Positions 8,966 through 17,818 of a stretch of 64,000 nucleotides of DNA are shown in pieces. The notes beneath the pieces were generated by a model, which saw only the letters and a program-made list of their open reading frames with translations, did no database searches and was not told the DNA's origin. The translations under genes were made by a program, and so were the position numbers. Numbering within the stretch: position 1 is the stretch's first letter; every line of letters starts with the position of its first letter. This DNA is from Vibrio ziniensis (GTDB lineage Bacteria; Pseudomonadota; Gammaproteobacteria; Enterobacterales; Vibrionaceae), in assembly GCF_011064285.1 (NCBI RefSeq), contig NZ_CP049331.1, positions 2,294,001-2,358,000 on the forward strand, written 5' to 3'.

Positions 8966-9134
8966 TACCATTCTGGAAAGTTTCCTGATCAGTGAATGGG
9001 CGTCGATAAGCAAACCCTCCGAGCCATGAATGGCTCGGCGGAGCTTCAGGGACGAATGAATACGCGTTTGCGTTTGACGCCTATTTGCTGTTCGCCGAAG
9101 CTCAGTCTGATCATATTTTTATCTAGGATGGTAT
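8965..9134 (+). repeat. 170-bp dispersed palindromic repeat, copy B (3' UTR of mnmC)
   Basis: The repeat begins ATACCATTCTGGAAA on the last base of the mnmC stop codon and ends TCTAGGATGGTAT. The ends are imperfect inverted repeats (ATACCATTCTGGA against ATACCATCCTAGA). Nested pairings can be drawn: TGATCAG (8986-8992) with CTGATCA (9107-9113), GGCGTC (8999-9004) with GACGCC (9076-9081), and CCGAGCC (9019-9025) with GGCTCGG (9032-9038). It is the same length and orientation relative to its gene as copy A. It lies before the terminator at 9175-9200. Confidence 0.78.
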
Positions 9135-9174
9135 AATTCCCTTGCGTTCAGGATTTCGCCGGTTCTAAAACAAC

Positions 9175-9200
9175 AAAGCCTCGCAATTGCGAGGCTTTTT
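9175..9200. terminator. Bidirectional intrinsic terminator between mnmC and the reductase gene
   Basis: A perfect 10-bp stem AAAGCCTCGC / GCGAGGCTTT with loop AATT has a T-run on the plus side and a T-rich tail on the minus side. It serves both convergent genes. Confidence 0.9.
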
Positions 9201-9220
9201 AATGAATGCGCTATTTGAGA

Positions 9221-9748
9221 TTAAGCTGCGATTTTTGCAACTGCATCTTTAAGTTGAGCCGCGACTGTTTCGTTTGTTACAACGCCAGCTGCTAGGTCAA
9301 AATTGTCGTAGAAGCTTGGTACTGAAACTGTTGCTTTCACGTTGCCACCAAAGTATGCCGCTGAGCCAGAAGCTGCTGCTAACACAGATGTCGCACCACC
9401 AGGACCAGGAGAAGTTGCTAGATAAACTGCTGGTTTGTTTTTAAATACTTCACGATCGATACGAGTCGCCCAGTCGAACAGGTTTTTATATGCTGCTGGG
9501 TAATGACCATTGTGCTCTGCGAAAGAGATAACAAAAGCATCTGCTTGTGCTAAATCACGTAAGAAGCCTAGCGCGCCTTCTGCTTGACCAATCTCTTTTT
9601 CAAGATCTTCGCTGTACATTGGTACGTGGTAGTTGTTGATATCTAACACTTGCACTTCAGCACCATCAATCAAATTTGCTGTATAAGTTGCCAATGCTTT
9701 GTTAATAGACGTTGAGCTAGTGCTTGCTCCGAATGCGATAACTTTCAT
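9221..9748 (-). CDS. NADPH-dependent FMN reductase-family protein
   Basis: The 175-residue flavodoxin-like protein starts MKVIAFGASTSSTSINKALA, where the first loop is the phosphate-binding segment for FMN. The central SFAEHNGHYPAAYKNLFDW matches the E-(Y/H)-N-xx-P-xx-KN-xxDW signature of this family. The final strand and helix are complete. Members reduce flavins, quinones or azo compounds with NAD(P)H, and the true substrate cannot be deduced. It is monocistronic, ending in the bidirectional terminator, with a TTCAAAA/TTTTGAA palindrome upstream at 9833-9847. Confidence 0.85.
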   Translation of the reverse strand: MKVIAFGASTSSTSINKALATYTANLIDGAEVQVLDINNYHVPMYSEDLEKEIGQAEGALGFLRDLAQADAFVISFAEHNGHYPAAYKNLFDWATRIDREVFKNKPAVYLATSPGPGGATSVLAAASGSAAYFGGNVKATVSVPSFYDNFDLAAGVVTNETVAAQLKDAVAKIAA

Positions 9749-9832
9749 GATGATAATCCTGCGTACTGTTTAGATGTAGCTAGATTAATATTTGAACACG
9801 CAATCAACAAGCAGAATAATTGCACGAGATCA

Positions 9833-9847
9833 TTCAAAAATTTTGAA
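9833..9847. promoter_or_regulatory. Palindrome upstream of the FMN reductase gene (candidate operator)
   Basis: TTCAAAA and TTTTGAA face each other around a single base. A second TTTGAACA occurs at 9791-9798, matching TTTGAACA at 9842-9849. These could be regulator-binding sites. Only the symmetry and location support this. Confidence 0.25.
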
Positions 9848-9886
9848 CAAACCATAATACGAGCAGGATTTCATAAGCATTTAAAA

Positions 9887-9918
9887 CAAAAAATAGCAGC
9901 GTAGCCGCTGCTATTTTT
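9887..9918 (-). terminator. Intrinsic terminator of epmC-yfcL
   Basis: A perfect 11-bp stem AAATAGCAGCG / CGCTGCTATTT with loop TAGC is followed on the minus strand by further T residues. It lies 25 bases past the yfcL stop. Confidence 0.88.
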
Positions 9919-9942
9919 ACTCTTTTACTTGCCTTTTATTGT

Positions 9943-10206
9943 TTACGCTTGGTTCGCTAACTCGTTCCATAAATCAGAAACAATGATGCGATCCGCCGGA
10001 GTTAACTCGGTGCGAGCATCTTCTAAGCTTTTCTCAATACGAACTTTTAGCTCAGCGATATCTTCAATACCGTCTTCTTCACACGCAGCAGCAGACAATG
10101 AGATATGTCCACGTAAATAGCCACCAGCAAATAATTCATCATCAGACGCCGTCGCAATACGTGCATCAATCAGCTCTAAAAGTTTTTCTTCAAATTCAAT
10201 AATCAT
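9943..10206 (-). CDS. yfcL: YfcL family protein
   Basis: The 87-residue acidic, all-helical small protein (IIEFEEKLLELIDARIATASDDELFAGGYLRGH) matches YfcL. YfcL sits next to epmC and mnmC in E. coli and other gammaproteobacteria. No enzyme motif is visible and no function is known. It lies 52 bases downstream of epmC on the same strand and probably shares its transcript, ending at the terminator at 9887-9918. Confidence 0.85.
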   Translation of the reverse strand: MIIEFEEKLLELIDARIATASDDELFAGGYLRGHISLSAAACEEDGIEDIAELKVRIEKSLEDARTELTPADRIIVSDLWNELANQA

Positions 10207-10258
10207 GTCTATGAATGCCTAGTTATCTGGTTTCTCACTGCCGTTTAATTGCGAGATT

Positions 10259-10789
10259 CTATTTAATCTCAAACTGTTCGGCAGTTAATTCTGGTGTCTG
10301 ATAAAACGACTGTAGCGCTTGTGAAAGCATTTTCACTCGTTCAGGTAACCCATGTTGCAAAATACTCAACACTTCTTGATGAACTTTCGCCATGAATGCC
10401 AGACGGTCTGGTTCAAAATCGCCGCTAAGGTTGTCACAACTCACCGTAAAAGGAAACCCTGCACTGCGCGACAATATCCACTCGTAAGCTTGAGGACGGA
10501 TCTCAACTTTCTCGAACTCCGCCTGAACTTGCTCTGAGCGGCCATCGGGATGATACCAGTAACCAAAATCTTCGAGCAAACGTCGCTTAGGACCCGCTAC
10601 ACACCAGTGCGCAATCTCATGCAGAGCAGAAGCATAGAAGCCTCGAGCGAAGATAATTCTATGGTGAGCCACCGTTTCATCTGCTGGTAAATAGATAGGC
10701 TCATCCCCGCCTAACTCCAGCTTGGTGTTAAACGACTTAAAAAAGGTCTGGTTAAAGATGTCGATCAAATCAGTGTATTGGTGAGACAT
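10259..10789 (-). CDS. epmC: Elongation factor P hydroxylase EpmC
   Basis: The 176-residue protein of the YfcM family hydroxylates the beta-lysylated lysine of elongation factor P, after EpmA and EpmB. A metal-binding HEIAHW motif (H57, E58, H61) lies in the conserved FARGFYASALHEIAHWCVAG region. The following YWYHPDGRSEQVQAEFE segment is also typical of the family. Full length. It is upstream of yfcL on the same strand. Confidence 0.92.
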   Translation of the reverse strand: MSHQYTDLIDIFNQTFFKSFNTKLELGGDEPIYLPADETVAHHRIIFARGFYASALHEIAHWCVAGPKRRLLEDFGYWYHPDGRSEQVQAEFEKVEIRPQAYEWILSRSAGFPFTVSCDNLSGDFEPDRLAFMAKVHQEVLSILQHGLPERVKMLSQALQSFYQTPELTAEQFEIK

Positions 10790-11040
10790 AAGGGCAATGT
10801 GTAAATGAGTAAATGGGCAATGCTTAATAAATGGATAATATTAAATAAATGGATAGCGGATGCATTTTCGCGGCTTTTTGCCCTGAGGTAAAGTGTAGGA
10901 AATAGCGTATTAGTTTTATTTATCTGTAAAACTGATGTCAAAACGCCAAAAAGCGGTCGTATTCAGATAATTCTGATACTACACTGCGCACCTTTCTTAG
11001 CGCCCTCGCTCATCCAACATTCATTTATAGGTCTAAGACT

Positions 11041-11664
11041 ATGCTCCTTAGCGTTTTGTATATTATCGGAATTACCGCAGAAGCCATGACAGGTGCACTC
11101 AGTGCTGGTCGAAAAAAAATGGATTGGTTTGGCGTCATGTTGGTATCAAGTGCAACTGCTATAGGTGGTGGCACAGTAAGAGATGTTCTTTTGGGACACT
11201 ACCCACTAGGTTGGGTTAAAAACCCTGAGTTTTTAGTCATCACTTGCGTTGCAGGTGTGGTGACAACTGGTATTTATAAATGGGTAATCAAACTTAAAGG
11301 GCTTTTCATCCGCTTAGATGCGCTTGGCCTGATAGTGTTTAGCATCATAGGTACTAAAGTGGCGATGAGCATGGGTCTGCATGAAGTGATTTGTGTGGTT
11401 TCGGCTTTGGTCACAGGGGTTTTCGGCGGCCTATTGCGCGATCTTATCTGTCGTCAGCAACCACTGGTTTTGCATGATGAGTTGTATGCTTCTGTCGCCC
11501 TTGTCGCCTCGATACTCTATTTAGCATTATTAAAATTTGGGGTAAACGACGTCACCAGCACAATCATCACTTTGGTCGTTGGTTACGTGCTGCGTATGGC
11601 TGCGGTAAGGTTTAAATGGCATTTGCCTTCATTCCACCTTGAAGCCGAAAGCTCTATTCACTAA
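11041..11664 (+). CDS. TRIC-family (UPF0126) cation channel protein
   Basis: The 207-residue polytopic membrane protein has about seven hydrophobic segments built from two related halves. Each half carries the family signature: AIGGGTVRDVLLG near residue 40 and GVFGGLLRDLICR near residue 125. Bacterial members (YicG/YadS-like) are trimeric intracellular cation-type potassium or glycine-related channels, and the physiological role here is unknown. It is a single-gene unit in a 251-bp gap after epmC and ends at the shared terminator with aroC. Confidence 0.88.
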   Translation: MLLSVLYIIGITAEAMTGALSAGRKKMDWFGVMLVSSATAIGGGTVRDVLLGHYPLGWVKNPEFLVITCVAGVVTTGIYKWVIKLKGLFIRLDALGLIVFSIIGTKVAMSMGLHEVICVVSALVTGVFGGLLRDLICRQQPLVLHDELYASVALVASILYLALLKFGVNDVTSTIITLVVGYVLRMAAVRFKWHLPSFHLEAESSIH

Positions 11665-11724
11665 TTCTTGATAACTCTATTCATTAGTTCTAAATAGCTT
11701 TCGAGCGTTAGTTGGAGACAAAAG

Positions 11725-11751
11725 AAAACGCCCTCAAATAAGGGCGTTTTT
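11725..11751. terminator. Bidirectional terminator between the TRIC channel gene and aroC
   Basis: The 10-bp stem AAAACGCCCT / AGGGCGTTTT with loop CAAATA has A- and T-runs on both sides. It sits between two convergent genes. Confidence 0.9.
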
Positions 11752-11767
11752 AATCCATAAAACGAAA

Positions 11768-12853
11768 TTAGATATGTGGAGTTTCTGTTGTCACACCGTG
11801 GTTTTGGCCTCGATGACGTAACAGATGGTCCATCAACACAATCGCCAACATTGCTTCTGCGATAGGCACTGCACGAATGCCAACGCATGGATCATGACGA
11901 CCTTTAGTAATCAGTTGCGTTGACTCACCAGTGCGGGTAATGGTATCACCCGGTACGGTAATGCTCGATGTTGGTTTAAGCGCAATGTTTGCAACAATAT
12001 CTTGGCCAGTTGAAATACCACCTAAAATACCCCCAGCATGGTTGCTCCTGAAACCTTCAGGAGTAAGAGGATCGCGGTGCTCACTGCCACGTTGATTTAC
12101 AACTTCAAAACCATCACCGATTTCAACACCTTTCACCGCGTTAATACTCATCAACGCATGCGCGATATCTGCGTCTAAACGGTCAAATACTGGCTCACCT
12201 AAGCCAACAGGAAGATTGGTAGCAACCACCTGTATTTTGGCACCGATAGAGTCGCCTTCTTTTTTCAGATCGCGAATAAGTTGGTCAAACGCATCTACCT
12301 TATCCACATCAGGACAGAAGAAAGCGTTATTTTCGATTTCATTCCAATCCACTTTATCAATCGAGATATCACCCATTTGTGATAAATAAGCGCGGATTTC
12401 AACGCCAAATTCTTGCTTCAGGTATTTCTTCGCAATACCACCGGCAGCGACACGCATTGCCGTTTCACGAGCCGATGAACGACCACCGCCACGATAATCG
12501 CGAATACCGTATTTCTGATGGTAGGTATAGTCGGCATGCCCTGGACGGAATTTATCTTTGATGTCTGAATAGTCTTTTGAACGTTGATCGGTGTTTTCAA
12601 TCAGTAATCCGATAGACGTACCTGTGGTTTTACCTTCAAAAACCCCAGAAAGAATTTTCACTTCATCCGGTTCACGACGTGCAGTGGTATAACGCGATGT
12701 GCCCGGGCGACGACGGTCTAAATCGATTTGTAAATCCGCCTCGCTAATTTCTAGTCCCGGAGGACATCCGTCTACGATACATCCTAGTGCGATACCGTGA
12801 CTTTCTCCGAATGTGGTTACTCGGAAATGTTGTCCGATACTGTTTCCTGCCAT
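11768..12853 (-). CDS. aroC: Chorismate synthase
   Basis: The 361-residue FMN-dependent enzyme converts 5-enolpyruvylshikimate 3-phosphate to chorismate, the last step of the common aromatic pathway. Signatures visible are [19 protein letters not shown] (residues 16-34), [29 protein letters not shown], and the terminal [17 protein letters not shown]. It is complete. It follows prmB on the same strand with a 191-bp gap that contains the prmB terminator, so it has its own promoter. Confidence 0.97.
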   Translation of the reverse strand: MAGNSIGQHFRVTTFGESHGIALGCIVDGCPPGLEISEADLQIDLDRRRPGTSRYTTARREPDEVKILSGVFEGKTTGTSIGLLIENTDQRSKDYSDIKDKFRPGHADYTYHQKYGIRDYRGGGRSSARETAMRVAAGGIAKKYLKQEFGVEIRAYLSQMGDISIDKVDWNEIENNAFFCPDVDKVDAFDQLIRDLKKEGDSIGAKIQVVATNLPVGLGEPVFDRLDADIAHALMSINAVKGVEIGDGFEVVNQRGSEHRDPLTPEGFRSNHAGGILGGISTGQDIVANIALKPTSSITVPGDTITRTGESTQLITKGRHDPCVGIRAVPIAEAMLAIVLMDHLLRHRGQNHGVTTETPHI

Positions 12854-13002
12854 TACTTCCTCAAATTAGTATGGTGAAAGTGGGAACGTGCCACTTCCAA
12901 CATACTGATAGCTATTCTTCGTAGATTCATAGTGGCTTTATTACGTTTTGATGTAAAGCCCTTAACCGCATCAATTTGGACAAAAACTATCTGTCTGAAA
13001 TG

Positions 13003-13026
13003 AAAACGCCGACACTAAGGTCGGCG
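13003..13026 (-). terminator. Intrinsic terminator of prmB
   Basis: The stem CGCCGAC / GTCGGCG (13007-13013 with 13020-13026) is followed on the minus strand by TTTTC. It lies about 20 bases past the prmB stop. Confidence 0.8.
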
Positions 13027-13044
13027 CTTTGCGAGTGTTCGAAA

Positions 13045-13977
13045 TTAATCGATATAAAGAGCGAAGTCTTGCGCACAATCTAGCAATTGCTGACGCGTGA
13101 GCATGAACACACCATGACCGCCATTTTCAAATTCCAACCACGTAAATGGAATGTGTGGGTACTGTTCCATCATATGAATCATGGAGTTACCTACTTCACA
13201 GATCAGGATACCATCTTCGGACAAGTAGCGTGGGGCATTCGCAAGAATACGGCGTGCCAGTTTCAAGCCATCAGTACCAGCAGCAAGACCTAAAGCTGGT
13301 TCATGCTTGAACTCCTCAGGCAAGCTGTCCATATCTTCCTGATCCACATATGGCGGGTTAGTCACGATAATGTCGTATTGAAATTCTGGTAAATCACGGA
13401 ACAGATCAGAACGAATTGGAAACACTTGTTGCTCCAGACCATGATCTTGGATATTTTGTTCCGCTACCGCTAATGCATCAGTCGAAATATCAATTGCATC
13501 GACTTCCGCTTCAGGGAATGCATACGCGCAGGCAATCGCAATACAACCACTACCGGTACACAGATCCATAATGCGAGTTGGTTCTTCAACTAACCAAGGT
13601 GAGAATTGTGCTTGAATCAGTTCACCAATTGGCGAGCGAGGAACAAGTACACGTTCATCAACGAAAAACTCTAAACCACAGAACCACGCTTTATTGGTTA
13701 AATAAGCCGTTGGAGTGCGATCTTTAATACGTTTAATCACTCGTTCTACTACACGTAAACGCTCGCTAGACGTTAGACGAGAATTCAAAGCATGAGGAGG
13801 CACGTCGATGGGTAGATAAAGAGTTGGCAGCACAAGTTGCACCGCTTCATCCCACGCATTGTCCGTTCCATGACCATAAAATAAATTTGCGGCATTAAAA
13901 CGGCTAACCGTCCAACGAATCATGTCCTGAAGAGTGTGAAGTTCCGAAACGGCCTCTTCTACAAAAATCTTATCCAA
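13045..13977 (-). CDS. prmB: 50S ribosomal protein L3 N5-glutamine methyltransferase PrmB
   Basis: The 310-residue SAM-dependent methyltransferase modifies a glutamine of ribosomal protein L3 during 50S assembly. SAM motif I is [16 protein letters not shown] (about residues 136-151). The catalytic NPPY for glutamine amide methylation is at residues 207-210. The N-terminal helical substrate domain is present. It is distinct from the PrmC at 61939-62802. The gene is divergent from smrB across a 63-bp gap, as in E. coli. Confidence 0.95.
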   Translation of the reverse strand: MDKIFVEEAVSELHTLQDMIRWTVSRFNAANLFYGHGTDNAWDEAVQLVLPTLYLPIDVPPHALNSRLTSSERLRVVERVIKRIKDRTPTAYLTNKAWFCGLEFFVDERVLVPRSPIGELIQAQFSPWLVEEPTRIMDLCTGSGCIAIACAYAFPEAEVDAIDISTDALAVAEQNIQDHGLEQQVFPIRSDLFRDLPEFQYDIIVTNPPYVDQEDMDSLPEEFKHEPALGLAAGTDGLKLARRILANAPRYLSEDGILICEVGNSMIHMMEQYPHIPFTWLEFENGGHGVFMLTRQQLLDCAQDFALYID

Positions 13978-14040
13978 AATTGCCTCCGAAAAGCGCTACA
14001 ATACTGCAAATATCGATTAATTAGAGATTATCCAAACCTA

Positions 14041-14595
14041 ATGAGCAAAAAAGACACCGATTTCAACGACAATGATTATTTAGACGCTGACGACGATTTT
14101 GCAATGTTTCGCGATGCAGTAAAGGGCGTAAAAAAGTTAACGCAGGATACCATAGTCCAGCAGCCAAACAGAAATGCTAAACAAAAAGAAATCATCAAAG
14201 GTTTACGTGAAGCAAGCGACAGCAACTTTTATTTCTCTGACGAATTTGTACCTCTACTCAGCGAAGAAGGTCCAACCCGCTATGCTCGTGACGATGTATC
14301 TAAATTTGAAGTGAAAAAACTGCGTCGTGGTGTCTATATTCCGGATGTGTTCTTAGATATGCATGGTATGACTCAACAGGAAGCCAAACGTGAGCTAGGG
14401 GCGATGATTGCTTACTGCGTAAAAGAAAATGTTCACACCGCTTGTGTACAACACGGTATTGGTAAACATATTCTGAAGCAAAAAGTGCCACTATGGTTAG
14501 CACAACACCCAGACGTGATGGCATTTCACCAAGCACCATTAGAGTTCGGTGGCGATGGTGCATTGCTGGTACTGATTTCTATTCCAGAAAAATAA
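14041..14595 (+). CDS. smrB: Ribosome rescue endonuclease SmrB
   Basis: The protein has 184 residues from the ATG at 14041 ([10 protein letters not shown]). A longer upstream frame runs into the prmB promoter region and is not used. The N-terminal half is charged and the C-terminal Smr domain spans about residues 95-180. It shows the LDMHGMT motif (105-111) and HGIGKHIL (138-145) typical of Smr nucleases. SmrB cleaves mRNA between collided ribosomes. A hairpin follows at 14613-14644. Confidence 0.94.
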   Translation: MSKKDTDFNDNDYLDADDDFAMFRDAVKGVKKLTQDTIVQQPNRNAKQKEIIKGLREASDSNFYFSDEFVPLLSEEGPTRYARDDVSKFEVKKLRRGVYIPDVFLDMHGMTQQEAKRELGAMIAYCVKENVHTACVQHGIGKHILKQKVPLWLAQHPDVMAFHQAPLEFGGDGALLVLISIPEK

Positions 14596-14612
14596 GCCTT
14601 TATTATCTCGTC

Positions 14613-14644
14613 ATCCCAGAAAACGCATAGCATTTATCTGGGAT
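14613..14644. repeat. Inverted repeat downstream of smrB
   Basis: ATCCCAGA (14613-14620) pairs with TCTGGGAT (14637-14644) around a 16-base loop, preceded by TCGTC. No T-run follows, so it is a weak terminator at best. The TCGTCATCCC...GGGAT shape resembles small dispersed palindromes found between genes in many bacteria. Confidence 0.4.
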
Positions 14645-14656
14645 TGAGAGCAACAA

Positions 14657-14686
14657 GACTTCATTCTGATATGATGGAATGAAGTC
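14657..14686 (-). terminator. Hairpin ending the flagellar operon after flhB
   Basis: A perfect 10-bp stem GACTTCATTC / GAATGAAGTC with a 10-base loop begins 9 bases past the flhB stop. On the minus strand it is followed by TTGTTG. It is a plausible though T-poor terminator of the fliK-flhB operon. Confidence 0.6.
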
Positions 14687-14694
14687 GCTTAGGT

Positions 14695-15825
14695 TCAATA
14701 ACGCATATCTGGTGGAATCGGCATCTTGTCTTCTTGAAGAATCGGACGCTGACCACCTTTACGGCGATATTGCTTAAGTTGAAAGATATATGCCAGAACT
14801 TGAGCAACCGCTACGAACAAGCCGTCTGGAATTTCCTGTTCTAGCTCTGTAGTATGGTAAAGCGCACGAGCCAAGGGCGGTGCAGGCACAATCATGATGT
14901 TATGCTCTCGCGCCACTTCTCGAATTTTCAGTGCCATATGATCAACACCTTTGGCTATCACGACAGGCGCTCTATCGGTATTTTGCTTGTATCTCAGTGC
15001 GACAGAGAAGTGATCCGGGTTGGTAATGATAACGTCGGCTTGCGGTACGTCTGCCATCATTCGACGCTGAGCAGCCTCACGTTGCAGCATCCGAATACGA
15101 CCTTTAACCTCAGGTTTACCTTCCGTATCTTTGTACTCATCTTTCACTTCTTGTTTGGTCATTTTCAGCTGATTCGCGTGTTGCCAAATCTGGAAAGGAA
15201 TATCAATGGCGACAACCACCAGCAATGAACAGCTAATCAACAGAACGAAGTTAAGCAAGATATCTAAGGCATGAAAAATGTTCTGTGGGAAGACATCCAA
15301 ACTAAGTTGAAACAAATCATGCTTTGATTGATTAATCAAAGCAAATGCGACCCCTGCGACTAAGGAGACCTTCAATATTGATTTGATTAGCTCAACCCAG
15401 CTTTGCAAACCAAACATTCGCTTTAAACCGCTTAATGGATTCAATTTCGAAAATTTAGGCATCGCAGCTTCCATCGAGAAGTTCAAACCACCGACCCCCG
15501 CGGCACCAATGAAAGCTGCGATAAAGAGGGTTATCAGAACCAGCAAAAGTGGAAGAAGTAGATTAACCAAAGCAGATGAGGCGATATCAAACAGTTTTCC
15601 GAGATCGAAAATTTCCTCTCGGCTCAAACTAAACAGACGTCTCATGGAGGCAAATAGCCCACCTGCTAACGCATCTCCGAACCACATCAGAGATACAGCG
15701 CCAACAACTAATACGGATACAGAAGCCAGCTCCTTCGAACGCGCAACCTGGCCTTTTTCTCGGGCCTGTTGCAACCTTCGGGGCGTGGCTTCTTCGGTCC
15801 TTTCTTGACCGTCTGATTCTGCCAA
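14695..15825 (-). CDS. flhB: Flagellar export apparatus switch protein FlhB
   Basis: The 376-residue membrane protein of the flagellar type III export gate switches export from rod/hook to filament substrates. The N-terminus ESDGQERTEEATPRRLQQAR is classical, and four transmembrane segments lie between about residues 33 and 210. The cytoplasmic domain carries the self-cleavage loop at residues 269-272. It reads NPDH rather than the usual NPTH, at the same residue numbers as in Salmonella. It is the last gene of the fliK-to-flhB operon, 23 bases after fliR. Confidence 0.96.
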   Translation of the reverse strand: MAESDGQERTEEATPRRLQQAREKGQVARSKELASVSVLVVGAVSLMWFGDALAGGLFASMRRLFSLSREEIFDLGKLFDIASSALVNLLLPLLLVLITLFIAAFIGAAGVGGLNFSMEAAMPKFSKLNPLSGLKRMFGLQSWVELIKSILKVSLVAGVAFALINQSKHDLFQLSLDVFPQNIFHALDILLNFVLLISCSLLVVVAIDIPFQIWQHANQLKMTKQEVKDEYKDTEGKPEVKGRIRMLQREAAQRRMMADVPQADVIITNPDHFSVALRYKQNTDRAPVVIAKGVDHMALKIREVAREHNIMIVPAPPLARALYHTTELEQEIPDGLFVAVAQVLAYIFQLKQYRRKGGQRPILQEDKMPIPPDMRY

Positions 15826-15848
15826 CTCAGCCTCCTACAGCGATAAAG

Positions 15849-16631
15849 CTAACAATCTAACCGGATGAGGCTGCAAACTTGTTGCTCGCCTTGCAACCAA
15901 TAGAGTTCATAGTGAGTGTAAAGACCGCTAATGATAAACCAACAAAGCAGTAAGCCAACCATCAAGGCAAATGCGAAACCCAGCGAGAAAATATTGAGTT
16001 GGGGCGCCGCACGGGTCATCACACCAAAGGACAAGTTTACCGTCAACAGCGCTATGATGCCTGACAAAGACATACTCAACGCCACTTTAAATATAGTGCT
16101 AAACCACAAAGCCAATTGTTGAAAATCAACGTTGGTCAGCCCCTGCCCACCAATCGGCAAGCTTTTAAAACTAAACGCCAGCAACTGAATCATCTTTAAA
16201 TGACCATCGCTAGCAAGAAAAAACATGGTGGCTAAGAACATAAATAACTGACCAAGCAGCGGAGTGTTCTGACCATTTGCAGGGTCCACCATAGAGGCAA
16301 ACCCAAGGCTCGATTGCATACCGAGAATCTGACCGAGCATAACAAAAGTCTGGATAATAAACTGCGTCACCATCCCCATGGATACACCTATGACCAACTG
16401 TTCTAAAGTGATCATAAAGCCCTGAAGCGACAGCAGTTCAATGTCTTCAGGTACGGCTGGGATAGCTGGCATAAGTGCTAAGGTCAGCGCTAAACCAAAA
16501 TAAAGTCGGATACGTGCAGAAACAAATCGAGCTCCCGTTACCGTCATCACCATCAGCATCGCAGAGATGCGAGTGTATGGCCAAAAATAGTTGGCAATAA
16601 AATCAAGGACAACGGTAGCTGGGTATTCCAT
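15849..16631 (-). CDS. fliR: Flagellar export gate protein FliR
   Basis: The 260-residue integral membrane protein has about six hydrophobic segments, beginning MEYPATVVLDFIANYFWPYTRISAM. The conserved segment LGFASMVDPANGQNTPLLGQ in the middle is typical of FliR. With FliP and FliQ it forms the helical export gate core. It sits 8 bases downstream of fliQ, in the standard order fliPQR-flhB. Confidence 0.96.
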   Translation of the reverse strand: MEYPATVVLDFIANYFWPYTRISAMLMVMTVTGARFVSARIRLYFGLALTLALMPAIPAVPEDIELLSLQGFMITLEQLVIGVSMGMVTQFIIQTFVMLGQILGMQSSLGFASMVDPANGQNTPLLGQLFMFLATMFFLASDGHLKMIQLLAFSFKSLPIGGQGLTNVDFQQLALWFSTIFKVALSMSLSGIIALLTVNLSFGVMTRAAPQLNIFSLGFAFALMVGLLLCWFIISGLYTHYELYWLQGEQQVCSLIRLDC

Positions 16632-16639
16632 GCGCGCTC

Positions 16640-16909
16640 CTAGTACAGAACCTGAGGCAGACGCTCAATCATGGAATAAAAAAAGTCCATCTGCATTTGT
16701 ACCATCCAATGGGCAAATGCCATCAGAGCCAGCAGAGTAACGATAAGACGGGGCAAAAAGCTTAACGTCTGTTCGTTGATAGAAGTTGCAGCTTGGAAAA
16801 TCGCTACCACTAACCCCACCAGTAAGCTTGGAATGATGATGGCACATACCATGATAAGTACCATCCATAATGCGTCGCGGAAAAGTTCAACAAATACCTC
16901 TGGAGTCAT
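16640..16909 (-). CDS. fliQ: Flagellar export gate protein FliQ
   Basis: The 89-residue protein has two transmembrane hairpin segments (about residues 15-40 and 52-75). It starts MTPEVFVELFRDALWMVLIM and contains the family feature VAIFQAATSINEQTLSFLPR between the two helices. It is a subunit of the FliPQR export gate. It lies 12 bases after fliP and 8 bases before fliR. Confidence 0.96.
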   Translation of the reverse strand: MTPEVFVELFRDALWMVLIMVCAIIIPSLLVGLVVAIFQAATSINEQTLSFLPRLIVTLLALMAFAHWMVQMQMDFFYSMIERLPQVLY

Positions 16910-16921
16910 GGTTCTCCCCCG

Positions 16922-17818
16922 CTACAACGCAAAACTGCTGGCGAGCGTGGACAAAATCAAGTTCCATCCGTCGACCAACACAAACAACATAAGTTTAAAC
17001 GGCAGCGATACAATCATCGGTGACAACATCATCATACCCATTGCCATCAATACCGATGCAACGACTAAGTCGATAATCAAAAACGGCAAGAAAAGCATGA
17101 ATCCAATCTGGAAAGCCGTTTTTAGTTCAGAAGTAATAAATGCAGGAATCAAGACTTCCATAGCCACATCTTCTGGATTTAGCGCATCTGAACCAGAAAT
17201 GTTGACGAAAGTCTCCAAGTCTTTGACACGAGTCTGCTTGAGCATAAAGTCCTTCATGGGAATTTGCGCTGTATCAAACGCTTCTCTCGCTGTCATCTGC
17301 TCATTTAGATAGGGCTGAATAGCTTCTTCGTTAATCTTACTAATCACCGGAGACATAATGAAGAAGGTTAAAAATATCGCGATACCAATAATGACTTGGT
17401 TTGACGGTGTTTGTTGCAAACCCATAGCCTGTCGAAGTATCGACATAACCACCACTATACGAGTAAACGAAGTCATCAAAATGACCATGGCAGGCAAAAA
17501 ACCCAGCATGGTCATTAAAGCTAAAATTTGTAAGTTTACCGAGTAATCTTCACTGCCATCAGGGTTGGTGGTCATGGTAAAGGCCGGTATTCCCGCACCA
17601 CTACTGCTACCCATAGCAATAGTGCGCGATGCACCTTGGTCTTTTTGCATTGCGGTTACAGTCACATTCTGTGCACCAGCTGCATTAGAAGGTATAGGGG
17701 TTTCCAGCTCTTGTTGCGCGTAAGCTAACGGCGTAAAAACTAAAGCACTTACCCAAAAAATAAGTGCTAGACGAGTCCATAGATTGCGCAACACATCAAA
17801 CAGGTGTGTTTTTATCAT
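16922..17818 (-). CDS. fliP: Flagellar export gate protein FliP
   Basis: The 298-residue protein has a cleavable N-terminal signal peptide (about residues 1-34, ending PLAYAQ), then a linker and four transmembrane segments. Conserved stretches are [38 protein letters not shown] and the C-terminal [26 protein letters not shown]. It is longer than enteric FliP (about 245 residues) because of the extended region after the signal peptide. Its start overlaps fliO by 23 bases. Confidence 0.95.
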   Translation of the reverse strand: MIKTHLFDVLRNLWTRLALIFWVSALVFTPLAYAQQELETPIPSNAAGAQNVTVTAMQKDQGASRTIAMGSSSGAGIPAFTMTTNPDGSEDYSVNLQILALMTMLGFLPAMVILMTSFTRIVVVMSILRQAMGLQQTPSNQVIIGIAIFLTFFIMSPVISKINEEAIQPYLNEQMTAREAFDTAQIPMKDFMLKQTRVKDLETFVNISGSDALNPEDVAMEVLIPAFITSELKTAFQIGFMLFLPFLIIDLVVASVLMAMGMMMLSPMIVSLPFKLMLFVLVDGWNLILSTLASSFAL

